A stretch of 64,000 nucleotides of DNA from Molanna angustata (GCA_963576475.1 OY754973.1:6229052-6293051), one strand, 5' to 3'; positions 34,010 through 48,337 are shown, numbered from the stretch's first letter. Made by a program: numbers and translations. The notes: generated by a model from the sequence alone, not told the origin.

Positions 34010-35300
34010 ATTAAATGTCATTTTTTACGCGAACAATGCCGAATTTCATATTTATTTTGAGAATAATTATATAAACGGGTTAAACGACGCTGTTTAAGAG
34101 ATTCTTCAAACCCCTTAAATATTCCGCGTAATTCATTTATTGCTAATTACCGCGTAACAAAAGTTTTATATGGTTATATATTTATTGGAAATATGCGTCC
34201 GTAAATGTTTTCCGTAGGTATAGATTTGAAATAATTTTTGATTTTGAGAAAGTATTCTTGTAAGCTATTTTATCACATATGTATTTTATCACTTAACAAA
34301 AGAAAATTCGGCGTAGTTTTTAGTAAAAAAAATAACACGCTGCTGTCATCACACTTGATAAATTGATCGAAATATAATTAAAAATATTTTTTTAAATTAC
34401 TCTCAAAACTTTCAATAAACACAAAAGAAACTTAATTTAATCGTATTATAACTTGCTTTCGTGCTTAAAAATATGACCATATTATATTTATTTAACAAAT
34501 TTATGTAAACAAATTTGAAATTTATTCAAATCATGGGGAAAATATTGTGTATTGCCATAAATGATAATTCAAAAATGTACCGCAAGCCAGCCTAACGGCG
34601 ACAAATACTAATAAGTTCATTTACGAACTCGACAGCGCTTAGTGACTACGAATTGTCGTCACGGGCGTAAACATGGCGAGAAGTTCGGCGATACGTTGTC
34701 GGATCTCGACTTTTTTACTGACTTGGCCTGCAGGTCCCAATGTAATGATGATAGAAATGAGTGGAAGCACTATTTTAAGACGGTGCCTCACGGCAGAACG
34801 TTATTATTGTGTAAAAGGGCTGTTTTGTTTCTCCTAATAGTGATATTGATATGAGGGAGGGGGGTGGTGGGAACTATATGTAGATCCGTGCCTGTAAACA
34901 GCTTGTTACGTTGAATTACTCCATGTTGATGTGAATACTTAGTACCTACATATAATAATAATATTATATACGCCATTGTCTCTGATCCACCAACATAAAG
35001 CCTAATTAATTAATATCTCGGTAATAATTTGAGTGTTTTTCCTTGAAAATATCATGCACGAGGCGATATTTATTCACACCGCAATGAGATTTATTCTACT
35101 GTATCTAATGTCGTATATTTTATTCGGTCTTTAATGTATGATTATGATAGTTTCTATTTCTTATATAATAGGAAGATGTATTCGCGATTGCTAAAGGTAG
35201 CGCTCTTGGAATGATCTTCTCATCAAACTGCGCTTTATAAATTTTTTTTTGAAGGATAGCAAATACGGAAAGAAATTAAACCGTATAAAATTGACAAATT
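34010..35300. other. No gene recognised
   Basis: AT-rich single-copy-looking sequence with one repeat-5 scrap at 34757-34800. Short ORFs are not convincing. Confidence 0.4.
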
Positions 35301-35314
35301 TATTGTGATAATAA

Positions 35315-35734
35315 AGCCGGAGATACACATGCCTGTAGCTTCTATATTAGCGTACCAGCTCCTAGCACTTGCCAGCTCCTGGCACGTGAACTTGTTAAAT
35401 TGTTGTGGCAAGCAAGTTGATGTTATTATATGGAGTTCTACAATATCTTTAGATGTCACAGAACTCCATACGATAATTATATCCATGATATGGGTAATCA
35501 CTGGGGTTTTGATTTCGCCGGTCGAACCAGACTTGCCCCCCTGGTTAGTTGGTGACGTAAACTGTATACCAAAATGAATATGTAAAGAATGCCTCTACAA
35601 GCATGCCACGAAGTAGCTTGCATGAAATTTTACTTGCAAATGACATGCATTCTCGGTGTGTTAGTTACTAGCACATGCCATTTTTTCAGCAAACAAGCCA
35701 CTTGCTTAATTTGATGGCAGGTGTATCTTCGGCT
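35315..35734. mobile_element. MITE, 420 bp, TAA duplication (PIF/Harbinger-like)
   Basis: Terminal inverted repeats AGCCGGAGATACACATGCC and (inverted) AGCCGAAGATACACCTGCC are flanked on both sides by TAA. It includes sequence shared with the 120-bp MITE at 49552 (GGTTTTGATTTCGCCGG...GCCCCCCTGG), so a second element may be nested inside. Confidence 0.75.
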
Positions 35735-35796
35735 TAACAGGCTTTCGCAGATATATTAATCATAGGTATACCGATTACATTTACTTATAGCACAAG

Positions 35797-36192
35797 TACT
35801 TATTTAGTCGCTGACCGCTGAGGTATACTTAATGGTAATCGTTCCATTCCCAATAGAGATAGTACTTATTTAGTCGCTGACCGCTGAGGTATACTTAATG
35901 GTAATCGTTCCATTCCCAATAGAGGTAGTACTTATTTAGTCGCTGACCGCTGAGGTATACTTAATGGTAATCGTTCCATTCCCAATAGAGATAGTACTTA
36001 TTTAGTCGCTGACCGCTGAGGTATACTTAATGGTAATCGTTCCATTCCCAATAGAGATAGTACTTATTTAGTCGCTGACCGCTGAGGTATACTTAATGGT
36101 AATCGTTCCATTCCCAATAGAGATAGTACTTATTTAGTCGCTGACCGCTGAGGTATACTTAATGGTAATCGTTCCATTCCCAATAGAGATAG
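35797..36192. repeat. 66-bp minisatellite, 6 near-identical copies
   Basis: The unit starts TACTTATTTAGTCGCTGACC and ends CCCAATAGAGATAG. Units begin at 35797, 35863, 35929, 35995, 36061 and 36127 with no spacers. The second unit has GAGGTAG for GAGATAG. All frames contain stops, so it is not a protein repeat. Confidence 0.98.
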
Positions 36193-37960
36193 AATTCCAT
36201 TATTAGTTAAAAATAAAACATTTTGTTTCTCCTCTTTCTTTTGTTGATTTGTTTTTTGAGAATCTGGTCATTCTAGAGAAGCTGAGGTCCGGTTGTTTAT
36301 TTTCGATTCGATTTTACATATTTAGAAAATTTGTTTTCATTTTATTAGCAGTCTTACAATAAAATGTGTTGCAGTACACAAACATGCTGTTTGGTGTGTG
36401 TGTTTTTTTACTCTCCACACTATGGAATAGGGGAGAGTCATGATTTCGCAAAATTTAAGCGTATTTTTTTTTGTTTTATAGTGAGCGATGTGATTATGAA
36501 GTTTGTTAAATCTGCGTGTGTGTGAAGGAGAAACTGTGTTGGTTGGGGGAGATAATGTATAGCGTTAGGAGGATACATTGATTACCCAGTTATTTGTGGA
36601 GTTACTACACCACTAGGAGTTGTTGTTTGTTACATGTTAGCGGCGAATCGTGCTACAAACTTTGTCTTATTTAGGCTGCCTCCATCAAAAGTCTTTTGTA
36701 TATAATATATTTACTTGAGATGCTCCATATGAGAATGATACTTAACCTCTTATTTTATCGTGTTTAAGTACTTATAATATTTCTGCATAGTGCTAACCTT
36801 ATTTTCATTCCAAAGGAAACTATGCAGGTATTTTTTAATTTTGTTTTATTTTAACCTGTATAGTTACAATAGTTGGTGGAAAAAATAACAAATTTCAAAA
36901 TGTAACTGATATTCTATTTTTAATGTTTTTATATCGCCCTTGGAGTGATCTTGTATTACTAAAAGGCGCTTTATAAATCATTATTATTAAGAGATAAAAA
37001 AGTAAGCTACGAAAGAAAATTGTTATTTCGGACTTCACAACTCAAATGATTTGTTTGGTTCTTACATCAATATACATATGTTGTTATTATAAACTTACAC
37101 GTGTATAAATATTTTTACATTAACAGTTTATTAACAATTTTTTAAACATGTTTGATAAACAAACTTTATTGTAAGATAAATTACTATAATTTTATGTACT
37201 CAGTACCTACCCACTATTATTATTAGTTATGATGTTGCCTTGACGTATTATTATTAATATTTCCGTGCATTGATTGGCGGATGTTAAAATTATAATAAAT
37301 TCTTGATTCAAAGGTATTTGGTAAAAAAAATTGCGTATAACTCTTTGATTTATTATTTTCCTCTTGTGTATTTTCTTGTTTGTTACTAGTTTATACTTAA
37401 CTATAATATTATATTAAAATAATTATAGACTCATTTATAGTACACATTTTCATGGGACAAACTAGGAACTGAGGTGCATCTTCAGGGCTCACGACCTGTC
37501 ACCTTTTACGTCATCACTTAATATTAAGCTTACATAATGTTCAATTTAAACGCACAGATTTTCACGTTAGTTTTTGATACCATTCTGGACCATTATGGAT
37601 CCTTCTAAGTTGAAAGTAATTGTGTGATCACATATAGATCATCAGCCGGCTGCAGGCCGAATGCTATGTGTATAATCTATGTTTATCTAACTTTCTTATT
37701 CTCATATAAAAATCTTGTCCACAAGATATTAAGATATTTTAGACGCGATAGTGTAAAATTCAAAGCGTACGTTTAATTATGATTAATTCATATTTTCACG
37801 GTACTTAATTTGTTGCTTAAAATGACACTTTCGACTGTGTCTTTTCTCCGAAAGTCATTTCTGCATTTAAGTAAGTATATGGCTACAAACAGACCGCAAC
37901 AGTATATTAATTAAATTCTTAATGCATATTAATTTTCTGTACCTTCGTGTTATTTTTCTA
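36193..37960. other. No gene recognised
   Basis: AT-rich. A block at 36395-36480 (CTCTCCACACTATGGAATAG and AATTTAAGCGTATTTTTTT) recurs at 44310-44380, so part is dispersed repeat. A degenerate scrap of the palindrome family (TCACGACCTGTCACC) is at about 37470-37510. Confidence 0.4.
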
Positions 37961-37964
37961 ATAC

Positions 37965-38420
37965 TCGGAAAACGTCATCATCAGTGACTCCATAGTCCAG
38001 GATGGGCTTTGACCTCCTCACGTCTCCATTGCATCCTGTCCACGGCCTTCTCTCCAATTCCGCACGCCCGCCATCTGAAGGTCCCTCTCGACTCCATCGT
38101 AACCTAGGCCTTCACATACTTCTCCTTCCTCCGGACGCGTTGTGAGGATTCTTTTCGGCGTCTGGTCACCGTCCATACGATGCACGTGTCATAACCAGCG
38201 GAGCCTCTATTTTTATTTTTTGGACAATATTCGCTTCGTTAAATAGGCTCTCTAGTTCATGGCTAAAAATCTGATTCCCCACTCCACATGCATTTATCGC
38301 AGATGGGATCGAAAATTTTCCTATTGTTCTTCTCCTGATGTAGTATGTTATAGGCTTCCTTCAATTTTTTCCACCCTTCTACATCCTGGGCGTCCCTCTC
38401 CCACAACTGTAACTATGTCA
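37965..38420 (-). mobile_element. LINE 3'-end fragments
   Basis: GC-rich complemented LINE-like text: CATTGCATCCTGTCCACGGC, then GAGGATTCTTTTCGGCGTCTGG, then GCGGAGCCTCTATTTTTA. Decayed, and the family is uncertain. Confidence 0.45.
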
Positions 38421-39297
38421 TCATCCTCTCGAATTCTCGGAAATAATTATACAAAAATCAAAGAAATACGTAACGCCAAACATCTTCACAATTTTCGGCC
38501 TAGTGTGACGGCCTGTGTATCTACCAACCAGACAAAAATCCCCAAACTAATGTTCTGCGCAGCGACGTCATAATTCAATATGAAAATTGATAAATTAATA
38601 ATAATAATAATAATAAAAGACTTTTATTGATTTATACAACGTGGCGGACTTATTGCCCGCAGGCAATCTCTACCAGTCAACCACCAAGTAAGTAAGTTAT
38701 ACCAACTCCTGCAGTTTGTTATCTAGGGAAGGATACAACGGAGAATCGGACCAGGAGGACGAAGAATTCTATGACTGTAACCTGAAACAATAGTTAAGAA
38801 AATGTACCAAGTGAATGTTTCGGGTCGCCGTGAATAAATTAGAGATAGCGCCGATGATCGCCAACCTTCGTAGAGGATACGACACGTGATGAAGAAGTAG
38901 AATATTAAAAATAATATAATATATAAATAAACTTTGTTTTATCAGATTGTTTTAGTTTTATTAAGTGTGCATTATTATTGTGACGTGACACGAAGGAGTA
39001 ATGTTTTATGCAAATTATTTTCTAATTCATTTGCATGTAAAATAAATTATTTAGAGTGTGCATAAAACAACGTACTTAATGGACTCAATAACGCTTAACA
39101 TAATATATATGTAATATTCATATTAGGTGTATTATTATGTTGTGGTATATTTTTCTAACATAATATTATCGCGTTATTCATATAACAATGTTATGTTATA
39201 TTTTGTATACTGATTTGTTCCATGAAAATCAACTATTGCAAATTTTTAATTGTTATAAAATTACGCGTAGAATAATATTATATCGACTTTCTTTTTT

Positions 39298-39370
39298 TTA
39301 AGTGAATATGTCCTTGTAACAATTACAAATTCATCCTCATACATTATCTAAATTATGAAAAATAGTCCGA
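39298..39370 (-). repeat. SINE-2 tail fragment
   Basis: AAGTGAATATGTCCTTGTAACA and TCATCCTCATACATTATCTAAATTATG match the 3' half of SINE-2. Confidence 0.5.
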
Positions 39371-39532
39371 GAGATAGCAACGTTTTCGATGATTTATTTT
39401 TTAATTGTTGGTTTATTTGATATTTTCTTTCTTATTGAATATTGGTATGAAAAATGTAAGTTTGGCACCTGGGAGTGGTTGTTTTTTATACCTATAAAAA
39501 CCTGCTGTTTGTGAAACATGTATACTTACTGT

Positions 39533-39654
<122 letters not shown>

Positions 39655-39955
39655 GAATACATACATACATACCATCACGCCATGTCCCTTGCGGGGTAGG
39701 CAGAGAGAACCGAAAGCCACATTTTTCTATCCTGGCACGCATCCCTCGCCTCGTCCACATTCATGCATCGTCTCATACATGTTCGTCTATTGCTCACACT
39801 TCTAACATTTCCGTCTTTCAAAATTTCGTTCACATGGTCGTGCCATGGTGCCATCCCTTTCTTGGGCGTCCCCGACTTCTCATTCCATTCCTTTCCGCTC
39901 TGTATATTTTCTTCGTCAGGCGCTCCTCATTCATTCTCCCCATGTGACCAAACCA
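39655..39955 (-). mobile_element. LINE fragment, family a (best copy)
   Basis: Minus-strand translation gives a terminal ORF segment: HMGRMNEERLTKKIYRAERN, then GRPRKGMAPWHDHVNE, then [20 protein letters not shown] and SAYPARDMA before the stop. This fits the C-terminus of a non-LTR retrotransposon protein. A (TATG)n tail follows, then the (AT)n array. Confidence 0.75.
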
Positions 39956-40492
39956 AAGAATACTTATATAAATAAAAGAAGAATACTTATATAAATAAAA
40001 GAAGAAGATTTTCTTTTCAGAAATCTTCGCGGATTCGCGCTCACCAAATCACCATTTTCGTTTCATTGTATTCAGATTGATGATATAAGGGCACAAAATG
40101 GACTTACAAAGCTATGAATATAAAGCTATTCCGACACAAGCACTGCTTAGTGGAATAGGTCTTATCCACTGGATGTTGGTACTGATAAATTGTAGTCATT
40201 TTGTCAGTGCCAACATATTCTAATTTGTCGTCTCATAATTTAATTGTACTATTGTTGCACTATTGTATTGTTGTTATTTTTGTATGTTAATGTGGATTTA
40301 AATAAATAAAGATACAAATGATTACTAAAATCTGCTATTTTCACTTACAGAAAAGGGATGCGCACTGGTAAACGCAACCACTCCCAGGTGCCAGACTTGC
40401 CTTTTTCATACCCATATTCAATAAGAAAGGAAATTTCAAAAAACCAGCCATGAATATTATTCATGAACTATCTTAATTTTTATATATAGGTA

Positions 40493-40585
40493 TCCAGAAC
40501 GTGTTGTAAGGCTCCTGAATGTGACAACTTGCTTTTGGGTGCGTGTTAAATAAATATTTGACATAGTATCTGTTAGTTGCCATAC
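40493..40585 (+). repeat. SINE-1 3' fragment
   Basis: CTCCTGAATGTGACAACTTG, then GGGTGCGTGTTAAAT and GACATAGTATCTGTTAGTTG. Confidence 0.55.
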
Positions 40586-40954
40586 CTAGTATTGACATTG
40601 AAATAACATCCCATTCGACAGTACAGTTTTATGTTTATACAAAAAAATATCTATAAACGTCGGTTTTATTCTGATAAAATTCACGACGTTCATGATACTA
40701 TAATATTTATAATTTTGCTGAATTTCTTTGTAGTACCTAGTAGGTATATGTAGTTGGTTTGAGGTTACAATAGTTTCTATGTTAAACTGTTATCGCGATA
40801 ATAATGTTGCAGTTGTTTGCTTTCATGGAATCGTGAAATCATCAATGACTTAGCGGTCACCTTTTTATATTACATATGTGGTGATACATGATAATAATTC
40901 GTGTATGATATCATACACGAGTCAATATAGCACTAAATCACATATAATAATAAT

Positions 40955-41275
40955 TTCTTCTTCTTCTTCGTGTTATATCAGGCGATCACTGCTGAGAAGG
41001 TATCTCTATCCGCCGTACGGAACAATTCGCCGACTGACGTCTCTAATGCTGGTCCACTCACGATTGTTGCGGAGCCATGACATCTGACGTCTTCCTATTC
41101 TGAAGCGTCCCTATATTGCAGCCCTTCATAATCACTTGGAGCAGACTGTACTTTTCACCTCGCAAAATGTGACCCAAATATGATATTTTTCGTCGCTTCA
41201 TTGTGTCACTCAGCTCGCGCTCGACATTTGCTCTCCTGATAATTTTCCTACCTAATATTTTTAGCACATGCTATT
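40955..41275 (-). mobile_element. LINE fragment, family c
   Basis: A minus ORF at 41058-41267 reads RKISYLGHILRGEKYSLLQV and MKRRK, the terminal pattern of insect RTE/R-type LINE proteins. Truncated and frameshifted. Confidence 0.6.
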
Positions 41276-42481
41276 TTTTATCTTTATTTCTTGGCTAACC
41301 CACTCCCTTTTTAGACCGAATACACATCTCAAAGTCTGTATCAGTTATCGGTATAGTAATTTCAAGTTGTTATGTATCGCTTCTCGGGTAAATAACATGT
41401 ATTTTACATACTACATATGTCATGTAGTCTAAGAAGTTGCCACATTTGAGAAACTCGTGAGATAAATCGTTTCACAAATCCAGAATGAAAACACTGAATC
41501 GATGATCAATGTTTTTTTTTATTCATACTATAATCAATCATATAATTATATTTGGGTAAAGCTAAGTTTGTAATTCAATTTAATGTAGAAATGTAAGAAA
41601 TATTCATACCACCTGTGGTCAAAAACTTCAATACTAAATAATTATTTTATCTTCTTGTACACATAATTTGTACATTTGTCAATGGCCAAACGGCAATTTC
41701 TTTCAACCAACCAGAGTTGATGTTAATATACAATACAATGAGTACTTTGCCAATAATGTTATGACATGAAAAAATTAAATAAAAAATAATATAGATAACA
41801 GAAAGAAAGCAAAAATAATATTGAATAAAATAACATTTCATAGCAATGACGGAAAAACAAAAGATGAGGAGAGGAAGAAGAAATCAGGTATTATCATAGC
41901 TTTAGCCTTTATAGCTTACGTAATATCAGGACTATTCCATAGCCTTGCTGATTGTATTAGTATCAGTACTTCAGTACTTTGAATTGGAACAGTAATGCCT
42001 TGAAAGATAAGTGAATTTATCTTTAAGGTACTGAGGTAAGTTTGGATTAGAAAATACGTTGTATAACAATGACAGGATATGTAGGTATATTACGTCGCTG
42101 TCGCATTTTAATACTTCGTTTAGGAGTCAAATAATATTATAAATAATTTGGTCTCCTCAGATTTCTCGGTCACTTTTCTTATTAATGTAGGTCAATACCT
42201 ACTGATGTCCATGACATTCCATTTGCCTATTGTTCTTTTAGCGCTATTTTGCCAAGAATGCAAATATACAGGGACTATAAGGTACTTTTACAATTGTTTT
42301 GTTTCATGTTCATACTAGCGTTCTACGAATGAGCATAATATTAGTCATCGAATGCGAAATGGACGGAGGTGGAGACAAGAAAAATATTTTAGCTGTTTTA
42401 TTTAAATGAAAATTTCCGTTATCGTTCTAACCAAAGACCATTATTAATTTATTTTGTTTAAATTTATGTATAAAAATTGTA

Positions 42482-42640
42482 TTGTCGACCGCCGTGGTAT
42501 AGTGGCCTTTTGGCTTTTGTGCCAGCGTTCTGGGTTCGGTACTCAGCATAAGAGAAATTTATTTAAAAAAAAATTTTCTCACATAAATCTTGCTTCTCTG
42601 GACTGAAAACATCTGTAAGTTGATGTATAGAAGCGATGTA
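42482..42640 (+). repeat. SINE-3 copy, plus strand
   Basis: GTCGACCGCCGTGGTATAGTGG (A-box region), GGGTTCGGTACTC (B box), then TTGCTTCTCTGGACTGAAAACA. A partial minus copy follows at about 42735-42850. Confidence 0.65.
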
Positions 42641-42854
42641 TAATTTAAATTCGTTTGAAATTAGTTGAATCTTCACGTTGCTTGAAAGAGATTGTCTAAT
42701 GACAATAAACTCGCCTTCTAAATAGTTTTTTTATTAACTAGTGTTTCCAGTCCCTTATTAGCAACAATTGAGTGAAAAATAATTTTATAAATTTCTTTTC
42801 TTTTGGGAATCGAACCAAACGCTCTATCTCTACACATGTCATCAGCCAGCCCTT

Positions 42855-43075
42855 TCATCTTTTGGTAGCTGCTATCACGTGGTCCATATAACTGTCTCTA
42901 GGGCGACCTTTATGGTTTCTGTCCTCTGTCATTCCTTCGGCGATAGTAACAAGCAGACCCTAATGTTATGGACTATCCATTTGGATCGTTGTTGGGCAAC
43001 CTTCTTTAGGAGTTGTCTCGTTTTTTCGACTCTGCTCAATACCACGTCGTTTGGAATATGGTCCTACCAATGGAT
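42855..43075 (-). mobile_element. LINE fragment, family b
   Basis: Complement encodes a GRP-like block (CTAGGGCGACCTTT) and the WIGH-like block, as at 24362. Decayed. Confidence 0.55.
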
Positions 43076-43425
43076 CCTAGCCATGCTCCTGTAATCATGA
43101 TAGTATCGTTGTATTTTACTATTGCAATGACTGCACACAGTACATGCATACAAAATAGTGATAAAAACAACAATGTAGAATGCATGTCATGCACCTCTTA
43201 CGTACAAAACAATGTAGGTTATATGGTTGTGTTTTATACTATGATTTTCAGGTGAGACAGGATGCGCACTGTAAATCCTTGTTATAATTTTGATTTATTT
43301 ATTTGTAATTTTACATACCGACATTATGTATTTCTGTAATATCGATTTTTTCGTTGAGCCTTTGAAATACGTTCACCTTCATACAATTATGATTAGTTGA
43401 ATAAAACATCGGTAAACCTCTTGTA

Positions 43426-43616
<191 letters not shown>

Positions 43617-43944
43617 TTATATAACTTAATTCAATGCGGTCAATTTCGGTAACACGTTTAGAATAAAGCTTTTGTTTTTTTTTTCAAATTGTAGTTTTAT
43701 TTTTTCATTCTAAACTAAAATAAACAAATTAGGTAATCCCAGATGAAATAAAATCCATCTTTTTCATCACGTCTCCTTTATTAACTAAGTATGTACAGAT
43801 CTTATTTATTGTTCTTTAATGTAACCGTTTTATTGATTTCAAAAATTTTAAGCGCATTTATTTTACATTAATTTCTCAACGGGTATCGTGTTGTTAAGAA
43901 AATGGTTAATGTGAATTTCGTTGTGACGTTTTTTTTGTTTTTTT

Positions 43945-44232
43945 CGTACCATCACGGTACATATCCCACAATGTAGGATAACTAGTGTCAGATGCGCTGG
44001 TGTGTATTACCTTATAAAATGAAGCACTAAACCTTCGTTTATCCCCCTACACCATTATCGTCTCAAAAAGGTATTGAATTCAGAATGGGTGGTTCACCTA
44101 ATTGGTGTACTATTTGAGATGCTATTTTGCCTGTTGTATTTTCAATTACCCGGCTTTTACGGAACACTTGAAATCGAAGATAATTGAGGGGAGTGGAAAC
44201 ACTATTCCAAGCTGGTGCCTCACAGCAAAGAT
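43945..44232 (-). repeat. Repeat-5 copy, divergent
   Basis: TACCATCACGGTACATATCC, GAATGGGTGGTTCACC, GTTGTATTTTCAATTACCCGG and GGTGCCTCACAGC are all in the family order. Confidence 0.7.
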
Positions 44233-44489
44233 CTTATATTTAACTTTATAAACGCCCTCGCGTTCTGAAAGTTTTATTTTTGCTCAATTTTTTCTCTCAG
44301 TGTAGATATTTTTACTCTCCAAACTATGGAATAGTGGAGAGTCATGATTTCACAATTTTTAAGCGTATTTTTTTACATCAATTTCTGACTGGGTATCATG
44401 TAGAAAATGCCCACTGAGTTTCGTCGTGATGTGTTTGGATGTATGGCGTACGGCGCACGGCGTATGGCGTACGGATTACCCTTTTTGTG

Positions 44490-45070
44490 TCCTCTCTATA
44501 AGTCCCTGTACTATAAGTCCGATCGACTTCATATTGATATCATATAATGTAAAGTCCATAAACTTAGAGCTGATTAGTTTTCCATAGATTTATTTATTTT
44601 TTTATTTATTTATTTATTCCCTCTCACAATATATGCATATATATAAATTGATCAACAACGCCCCACTAGGTATTACCTGTTCTGGTGCTGCTGTTACGTA
44701 TATTACATTATCGTCATCCGTTATAGATATCCGTTAATTTCTTCTCTATGATTTCATCTGAGGTTCAAATTTTCAAAATGCTCTTATGGTCTGGAAAATT
44801 GAGGTATTTTTATACTGTTTAAAATTTTGATACAATAAAAATACACTCATCAAAAATGCATTCAGGATTGTCAAAATTTAAAGAAAAAAATCTATGTTTC
44901 GTGACAATATTTTTGTGTTTGTTGTATTGTGAAAAATTTTGTCCTCTGGGAATCTTATAGGTATATGTTTAAGAATCTAATATAAATGTTCTTCATAAAA
45001 ATGCATTTAGAGATTGTCAACCTTTCAAGAAGAAAAATTAACGCTTACTGTGGTGTGGAGAGTTTAGTGT
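44490..45070 (-). repeat. Unclassified dispersed repeat, minus copy
   Basis: Inverse of 19490-20285: GTGTCCTCTCTATAAGTCC, TCCATAAACTTAGAGCTGAT, TCTTCTCTATGATTTCATCTG and GATTGTCAACCTTTCAAGAAG. A scrap is also at about 55280-55370. Confidence 0.5.
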
Positions 45071-46016
45071 TGGCCACAACCTACTCGTTTTATTTATTAT
45101 ATTCTCACGAGTTTGACTATTCATATTCTTTCTCGAATTCCGAGTGAATCTCTTTTCGAAATATATACATTGTATAGTGGGTCTGCTATGAATGAGTATT
45201 TAAAGGTATGTAAGGGTCTCCGCTCTCCATACCGCACACACTTCCATTGTCTTTAATCCACGGACCGCGAAAACAATCCACCATATTGAATTACTCAGTT
45301 ACGGTCCAAAAGCTTTCGCTTTTCAAACAGATTTTTCCTTTTTCTACCGGCCGATGCGATGGTTCGCCCAGGGAATTTTGTTTCCGATATTCGAGTGTAA
45401 AATATAGGTACTTAGCACTTCGTACTTACATCGATTATTCCAACTCCCTAAACTATTTTCGGATTAAGCCTAAAATAATGATTTCATCGTCTTTCATTTG
45501 GTCGGAATAGCTACATTTTATTTATTGAAAACAAAAATACAGCCAATTTAGTAAATAATACAATACAATCAGGCCGTTATACAATAAATTAGCCATAAAT
45601 GGTTTGATAAATGTTACTGGTCAAATATAAATTGAAAAGAAACGTTTCTTTATGCTCGATAAAAAAATATTTTGTGCGAGAAGGAATTTGGAAGGATATG
45701 GGGGGTTACGGGAAGCGTTCGTGAGATCATTCAGAGTGATAAGGAGGATTTACTATTATAAAAATGTAGGTACTAAAAATGTATTGCATGAGTGTATGGC
45801 GCTCAGTTTTCTTTGCCTACCCCAATTACGGAACATTGCTTAATGGCAAGTACGCATGTACGAAAATACTGAATTGTACCAAAATTGTACAATCCAGTAT
45901 TTAAATCGACCTGTAGCATCGTATATTTGGAGTACGTAAAAATATAACTCAAGTTTCAGAGATAACATAAATTTATTCAGGCATTGTATTTAACAAACTC
46001 GTGTATAATTCAAGCT

Positions 46017-46372
<356 letters not shown>

Positions 46373-46385
46373 TTGGTATTTTCGT

Positions 46386-46690
46386 CTGGCACATTCATTC
46401 ATTCATTCATTCATACCATCACGGCATATCCCACAATGTGGGGTAACCAGCGAAAGGTGTGCAGGTGTGCATTGCCTTATAAAAGGGAGCACAACAATCT
46501 GTGTATACCCACACACCAGTCTCGTCTCACCTAAAAAGGCACTATATTCAGAATGGGTGGTGAACCTCATTGCTGAACTATGTGAGATGTTATTGTTGCC
46601 TGTTGTATTTTCGATTAGCCGGCTCTTACGGAACACTCGAAAACAATAATAGAAAAGAGTGGAAGCACTATTCTAAGCCGGTGCCTCACA
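46386..46690 (-). repeat. Repeat-5 copy (SINE/LINE-end type, ATTC-repeat tail)
   Basis: A (CATT)n tail at the left, then TACCATCACGGCATATCCCA, through to CGGTGCCTCACAGC. Read on the minus strand it has a fixed 5' end GCTGTGAGGCACCGGC and a simple-repeat 3' tail, the structure of a retroposed element. A Helitron scrap follows at 46698-46755. Confidence 0.7.
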
Positions 46691-47340
46691 GCAAAAGAGC
46701 CCAAAATTTCAGAATATATAAACAGCTATAGGCCTACAAAACTCTTATACTCAGAATTGGCACATTCGTTTGTCACAATTCTTGACGTACTATGAAATTT
46801 AATAGATCATCAAGAATATCAACACTTCAATCTGCGTTATTGTTACTAGGGCTATTGATTAATACGAATCTCCTTATTGTTTTCCTCATCTTCTGCATTT
46901 TTTGAGTCGGCTTTCTTTATGTTTGTCCTCCATGCCTCTCTATTTTGCATCATCGCTTCATCCAGTTGTGACTTTCTCAACTCCTTCTATATACCACTCC
47001 GTCATGTGAGTCTGGGTCAACCTCTCCTTCTCCCGCCTTCCTGTATTTCTAGTGCAGTATGTACTGCATGATCTTCTCTGCCTCATCACATTTCCATATC
47101 ATCTCACTCTTGATTCTGTTAACGTTTCCGTCACTGGGACCGTCTCAAAGCTGCTTCTGATATGTTGGTTTCTCACTCTGTCTAACCTTGTCTTGCCTCC
47201 GGACCACCTAAGCATCTTCATCTCGTTTGTGTAGAGTTTTGATCGTGTACGTTTTTTATAGTCCGGCTTTCGGCGCTATAAATCATTTCATTTACTTTTG
47301 TTTTTATTGGTACACGATTATCACAAAATACTACTGTGAG

Positions 47341-48337
47341 GAATCGAATATTTTTATTATTGCATATGCGCAAACATTGGATTTTTTTCCCTGTCGGGAG
47401 TCAAAGATATTTTTTAACAGATTTTTAATTATCTCAATAGAGACGAAGTTGGAATATTTATTGTAGGAGAACCGGGAAATCAAGGCACCTACAGGGCTTA
47501 CGACCTGTCATCGGCTGGTTTACGTGATCACTTTATGCGCTTGCGCAACGTTCACCAATTATGCCTTTTTTATGAGATCCCTATCAATTCAATTTTGAAA
47601 GTTCTATATATTGTAATACTGAAATTCTTTTCGCTTGAAAATAAGGAATTTTTACTACAGCCATCTATGGGTGAAATTATGAACAACAATCTTATTATTT
47701 TTATTTATTTTGTTGGAACGCCATCTATTGAGAGAATTGGTTTTTTGTAAATAATGAAAGCTACAATTCTTATATCTGAGGTGACAATGCATTTTTCGCA
47801 TAGAAGTCACCCCTGAATTGCGCCAGACTTATAAGGTCATTTTTGTCTTATTTACCTACTTGTACCAATGTGTAAGTAATTACTTACACATTGGTACAAG
47901 TAGGTAAATAAGACAAAAATGACCTTATAAGTCTGGCGCAATTCAGGGGTGACTTCTATGCGAAAAATGCATTGTCACCTCAGATATAAGAATTGTAGCT
48001 TTCATTATTTACAAAAAACCAATTCTCTCAATAGATGGCGTTCCAACAAAATAAATAAAAATAATAAGATTGTTGTTCATAATTTCACCCATAGATGGCT
48101 GTAGTAAAAATTCCTTATTTTCAAGCGAAAAGAATTTCAGTATTACAATATATAGAACTTTCAAAATTGAATTGATAGGGATCTCATAAAAAAGGCATAA
48201 TTGGTGAACGTTGCGCAAGCGCATAAAGTGATCACGTAAACCAGCCGATGACAGGTCGTAAGCCCTGTAGGTGCCTTGATTTCCCGGTTCTCCTACAATA
48301 AATATTCCAACTTCGTCTCTATTGAGATAATTAAAAA
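47341..48337. mobile_element. 997-bp insertion with 11-bp target-site duplication
   Basis: Flanked by ACTACTGTGAG at 47330-47340 and 48338-48348. It consists of an 81-bp single-copy left part plus the palindrome that fills the rest to the right junction. Retroposition by a cut-and-fill endonuclease is implied by the duplication. Confidence 0.85.
47422..48337. repeat. Perfect 916-bp palindrome (458-bp arms, no loop)
   Basis: Symmetric about 47879/47880 (GTAAGTAATTACTTAC). I compared the outer, coding-like and central parts of both arms and found no mismatch. The first break is 47421 against 48338. The identical 71-codon ORFs on opposite strands (47535-47750 and 48009-48224) are a consequence and not evidence of a gene. 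Confidence 0.95.

Noticed and set aside
35797..36192. CRISPR-like array
   Set aside because: The units are contiguous with no unique spacers and the setting is an animal genome; it is a minisatellite.
47535..48224. Two identical 71-codon ORFs on opposite strands
   Set aside because: Forced by the perfect palindrome. There is no domain, and the same sequence in the 21-kb copy is altered.
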